A stretch of DNA of 45,349 nucleotides from Chloroflexota bacterium (GTDB taxonomy: Bacteria > Chloroflexota > Anaerolineae > J102): assembly GCA_013152585.1 (NCBI GenBank), contig JAADGC010000133.1, forward strand, positions 1 to 45,349, read 5' to 3'. The notes under the pieces were generated by a model. The model was not told the DNA's origin. It searched no databases and was given only the letters and a program-made list of their open reading frames with translations. Made by a program: the position numbers and the translations under genes. Each line of letters opens with the position of its first letter. The stretch's first letter is position 1. This document shows, one piece after another, positions 43,337-45,349 of this stretch.

Positions 43337-44650
43337 TCAGACGGGGGCGCCTGAGTGCGGATTTGGGGCGGAATGAGGAGCGGGGGCGGACCAGTATCCC
43401 CGAAGTGCAGCGTTGATACATTGATCGAGATCGCCAAAACGCATCTGCACGCCACTGTGCATGGGGGCGTAGCAAGCCATCTTGCCGGCGTTGGTTGCCA
43501 TGCGCTTGATGCCCAGGCTGCGCACAGGGGCCACGACAGCACAAGTATCGGCAACGACCTCCCCTCCCGCCCGGGCAATGATCTGCACCCAGCCTGCGGC
43601 CTCGGCCCGGGTGCGGGTGATCTGGGCTGTGGTGATCCATAGGCGCGTGCTCAGGTGTTGGCCCTGCAGGCGCTCGGCCACCCGCCGGATCTCGCTCAGC
43701 GAGGCGTGAGGGCAGCCGATGGTGACGAGATCGATTTCGGTCGTAGCGGCATCCGCATCCATGATCTCGTAGGCAGGGTGCAGGCTGTCGATGACGATGC
43801 GGTGGGCGTGAGGGCGGATCAATGCCTCGCCGGCATCGATCGCTTCGGGGGTATAGTCGGCAATATGATACAAGGCCACGGCGCCATAGGCGGCCAGCCC
43901 TGCGCCCAGGCTCTTCAGCCGGTCACCGGCTTCGCCCCCCTGGGTGATTTCATCCGGCAGCGGCGGTAGCCACGTCGCCAGATCGGCAAAGTAGGGCACG
44001 CCATCCCCGACCTGCTTGCCCACGATGTAGCTGAGGGCGCCAAAATCGGCGATGGTGCGCAGCGGACAATTCACCTCGACCACGTGCGTGGCCTGGCGGT
44101 TTGCGGGCAGATGATAGCCATAACGAGCGGTGCGACCCACGATCGCCGCCGCCAGGGCGCTGGGTCCCCCTTCGCGATTGGTGTACGCCCCTGCCACCGA
44201 GTTTGCCCAAACCACGGCACTGGATTCGGCCCAGGCCAGATGCTGGCCGCGTTGGGGGGCGTAGTCGGGAAACAAATACGGTGTGCACGACATGGTTGTC
44301 TGCACGCCCATCCGGGAAAAGGCCTGCACGGCGGCGATTTGCGGTTGCGCAAAGTCAGGGCTGAACCCCATCTCCTGCCAGCGCTCCAGCTCCATCCCGG
44401 CAGGATTCAGGGTGGTGGGCACGCGCACGTGGGCGCCTTCATTGGCCCACTCGCACAAAAAGGCCACGCCGGCATCGCCCAGATTTTTGTAGCTCACCCC
44501 GGCGATTTGCGCATGGCTGATGGGGGTGAGGTCGGGGGCGCCATAAATTCGCCCCAGTGTGACCACGATCTCCATGGCGCGCTGCACGCCAGATCCTGCG
44601 ACGCCGGCCAGCAGTTCTTTTTCCTCGGGGCTGAGGAGCAGTGATGACAT
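43337..44650 (-). CDS. Aconitase X-like protein (AcnX catalytic subunit)
   Basis: A 437-residue protein of the AcnX (DUF521) family, which dehydrate hydroxy acids with a metal or Fe-S cofactor. Seen: SYKNLGDAGVAFLCEW, TTLNPAGMELERW, QTTMSCTPYLFPDYAPQRGQ, AWAESSAVVWANSVAGAYTN, EGGPSALAAAIVGRTARYGY, DLVTIGCPHASLSEIRRVAE and a late VADTCAVVAPV. In bacteria relatives act on cis-3-hydroxyproline; in many archaea they are the large subunit of phosphomevalonate dehydratase, an enzyme of the pathway that ends with IPK. The small DUF126 partner is not in the window. Start ATG at 44650 fits the family. The substrate is undecided. Confidence 0.87.
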   Translation of the reverse strand: MSSLLLSPEEKELLAGVAGSGVQRAMEIVVTLGRIYGAPDLTPISHAQIAGVSYKNLGDAGVAFLCEWANEGAHVRVPTTLNPAGMELERWQEMGFSPDFAQPQIAAVQAFSRMGVQTTMSCTPYLFPDYAPQRGQHLAWAESSAVVWANSVAGAYTNREGGPSALAAAIVGRTARYGYHLPANRQATHVVEVNCPLRTIADFGALSYIVGKQVGDGVPYFADLATWLPPLPDEITQGGEAGDRLKSLGAGLAAYGAVALYHIADYTPEAIDAGEALIRPHAHRIVIDSLHPAYEIMDADAATTEIDLVTIGCPHASLSEIRRVAERLQGQHLSTRLWITTAQITRTRAEAAGWVQIIARAGGEVVADTCAVVAPVRSLGIKRMATNAGKMACYAPMHSGVQMRFGDLDQCINAALRGYWSAPAPHSAPNPHSGAPV

Positions 44651-44661
44651 AACGACTACGT

Positions 44662-44847
44662 TTAACGCTTGCGATTGATGAGATAATCGAGCCCCAAGAA
44701 GATGGCGACGGCCAAAATACCGAACAGGAGCAGGATTTGCCCAAAACCGGCGTGCACCCACACCACAAAGCGCATCCGCGACCAGATGAGCCAGAAGGCG
44801 ATGAGGACGGCAAGGGTGAGTAAAAAGGAGCGGGAACGAGATTTCAT
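44662..44847 (-). CDS. Small two-helix membrane protein
   Basis: A 61-residue protein with two hydrophobic segments (LLTLAVLIAFWLIWS and ILLLFGILAVAIFLGLDYLI) and a basic start and end (MKSRSRS, NRKR). No family recognised. It begins the minus-strand operon, 11 bases before the AcnX gene. GGAG lies 9 bases before the ATG at 44847; an ATG at 44862 would add five residues. Confidence 0.55.
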   Translation of the reverse strand: MKSRSRSFLLTLAVLIAFWLIWSRMRFVVWVHAGFGQILLLFGILAVAIFLGLDYLINRKR

Positions 44848-45133
44848 GGCGATGGGCTCCATCGGGTGGATGCGGAGGGAGGGTAACGCAGAGTCAGAAA
44901 GGGTGCAAAGGGGAGGAAAGCGTGATCTGTGAGCCGTGATCAGTGGTTAGACGGGGAGCGAAGCCCCTGCGGGGCACTGCGATTTGCAGGCCGGCCCCCG
45001 GGCACATCACGGATGCGTCTGCCAGGGGCAGGATGATTGTATCACGCGGGACCATCGCCCGAAAAGACAATCGAATGTTCTTTGGGGCTACGTTTCAGAA
45101 TGGGGGCGTCCCCACCTTACCAAACCCCTAAAG
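44848..45133. other. Intergenic region with palindromes
   Basis: No gene is evident. It holds CGGGGAGCGAAGCCCC- and GCCCCTGCGGGGC-type short stems near 44952-44976, a half of the REP-like palindrome (CACATCACGGATGCG, 45002-45018), and a fragment GGGGGCGTCCCC at about 45104-45115 that resembles an end of the 140-bp insertion element. Confidence 0.4.
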
Positions 45134-45188
45134 TTCAACCGCATCTCAGGGGTCCGTAAAGCGCCCCCCACGAAATTCAAAAGAGCCA
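45134..45188 (+). repeat. Dispersed repeat family, copy D (short form)
   Basis: Reads TTCAACCGCATCTCAGGGGT, then CCGTAAAGCGCCCC, then CCACGAAATTCAAAAGAGCC. Both ends match copies A-C, but the middle hairpin is missing, as in copy B. Confidence 0.75.
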
Positions 45189-45260
45189 GCCCGAGTTACG
45201 TTCTCCGTCGCCGCAATCGCTGCTGACATCCTCGCTCGAATGAAAAACGGGGCCTACAAA

Positions 45261-45298
45261 AAAAACCGTCCCCGCAGACGCCTGCCGGGACGGTTTTT
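45261..45298 (-). terminator. Bidirectional rho-independent terminator
   Basis: A 12-bp perfect stem AAAAACCGTCCC / GGGACGGTTTTT around a 14-base loop, with A-run and T-run on the two sides. On the minus strand it lies just past the stop of the partial gene at the window end. Confidence 0.88.
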
Positions 45299-45318
45299 GT
45301 TTCGGATCGATGACTCAA

Positions 45319-45349
45319 TCAGTCGCGATGGATCTTGGCCAACACATCG
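45319..45349 (-). CDS. C-terminal end of a gene running off the window
   Basis: On the minus strand the last bases read DVLAKIHRD followed by TGA (stop at 45319-45321), with the strong terminator about 20 bases downstream. That arrangement fits the 3' end of a real gene whose body lies outside the window. Too short to identify. Confidence 0.4.
   Translation of the reverse strand, partial: DVLAKIHRD

Overview
This 45.3 kb window is a dense stretch of bacterial chromosome, most likely from a Chloroflexota bacterium (Anaerolineae/Caldilineae-like). That placement is an inference. It rests on an archaeal-type isopentenyl phosphate kinase, a class I FbaB-type aldolase, a DUF3417-type glucan phosphorylase, a PII-like/CBS protein beside an ArsB/NhaD transporter, a DUF2089 protein paired with a beta-solenoid protein, many cytoplasmic glycosyltransferases and no LPS-specific genes. 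No rRNA, tRNA, CRISPR array or prophage was seen.

Layout. 1-4050: repeat-rich leader, a papain-like peptidase, 6-phosphofructokinase and the frameshifted remnant of a DtxR-family regulator. 4052-10502 (minus): PII-like/CBS protein, ArsB/NhaD permease, glycosyltransferase, holB, ricT, then class I fructose-bisphosphate aldolase. 10635-15996 (plus): a tightly coupled exopolysaccharide cassette (acyltransferase, polymerase/ligase, GT4, TPR lipoprotein, DUF1972 GT), followed by alpha-glucan phosphorylase. 18702-19650: a 950-base non-coding block built of inverted repeats and small MITE-like elements. 19651-26008: YtxH-like protein and rpoD (minus), a parS-like site, a methyltransferase (minus), then rsmG, parA and a membrane protein whose N-terminus resembles that of ParB (plus). 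26138-27692 (minus): nicotinamidase and nicotinate phosphoribosyltransferase, an NAD salvage operon with its own palindromic operator candidate. 28298-30025: DUF2089 zinc-ribbon protein and beta-solenoid partner. 30362-34870 (minus): gap, pgk, two small genes, tpiA and a HETSH membrane protein. 35169-38016 (plus): isopentenyl phosphate kinase, GT2, DinB-like protein and an unknown. 38020-44847 (minus): small membrane protein, aconitase-X-like protein, prs, an unknown, trehalose synthase and a GT39 protein.

Functionally the window is rich in central sugar metabolism (pfk, fba, tpi, gap, pgk, glucan phosphorylase, treS, prs). These enzymes are spread over several transcription units interleaved with surface-polysaccharide genes and the chromosome-segregation locus.

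Most unusual are: (i) parS + parA with, in the place of parB, a four-helix membrane protein carrying a ParB-like N-terminal peptide; (ii) at least four intergenic copies of a repeat family able to form long hairpins, one interrupted by a 140-bp insertion with inverted-repeat ends and a 10-bp target duplication; (iii) other shared intergenic repeats; (iv) the PII-CBS/transporter pair; and (v) the DUF2089/beta-solenoid pair that share a C-terminal motif.
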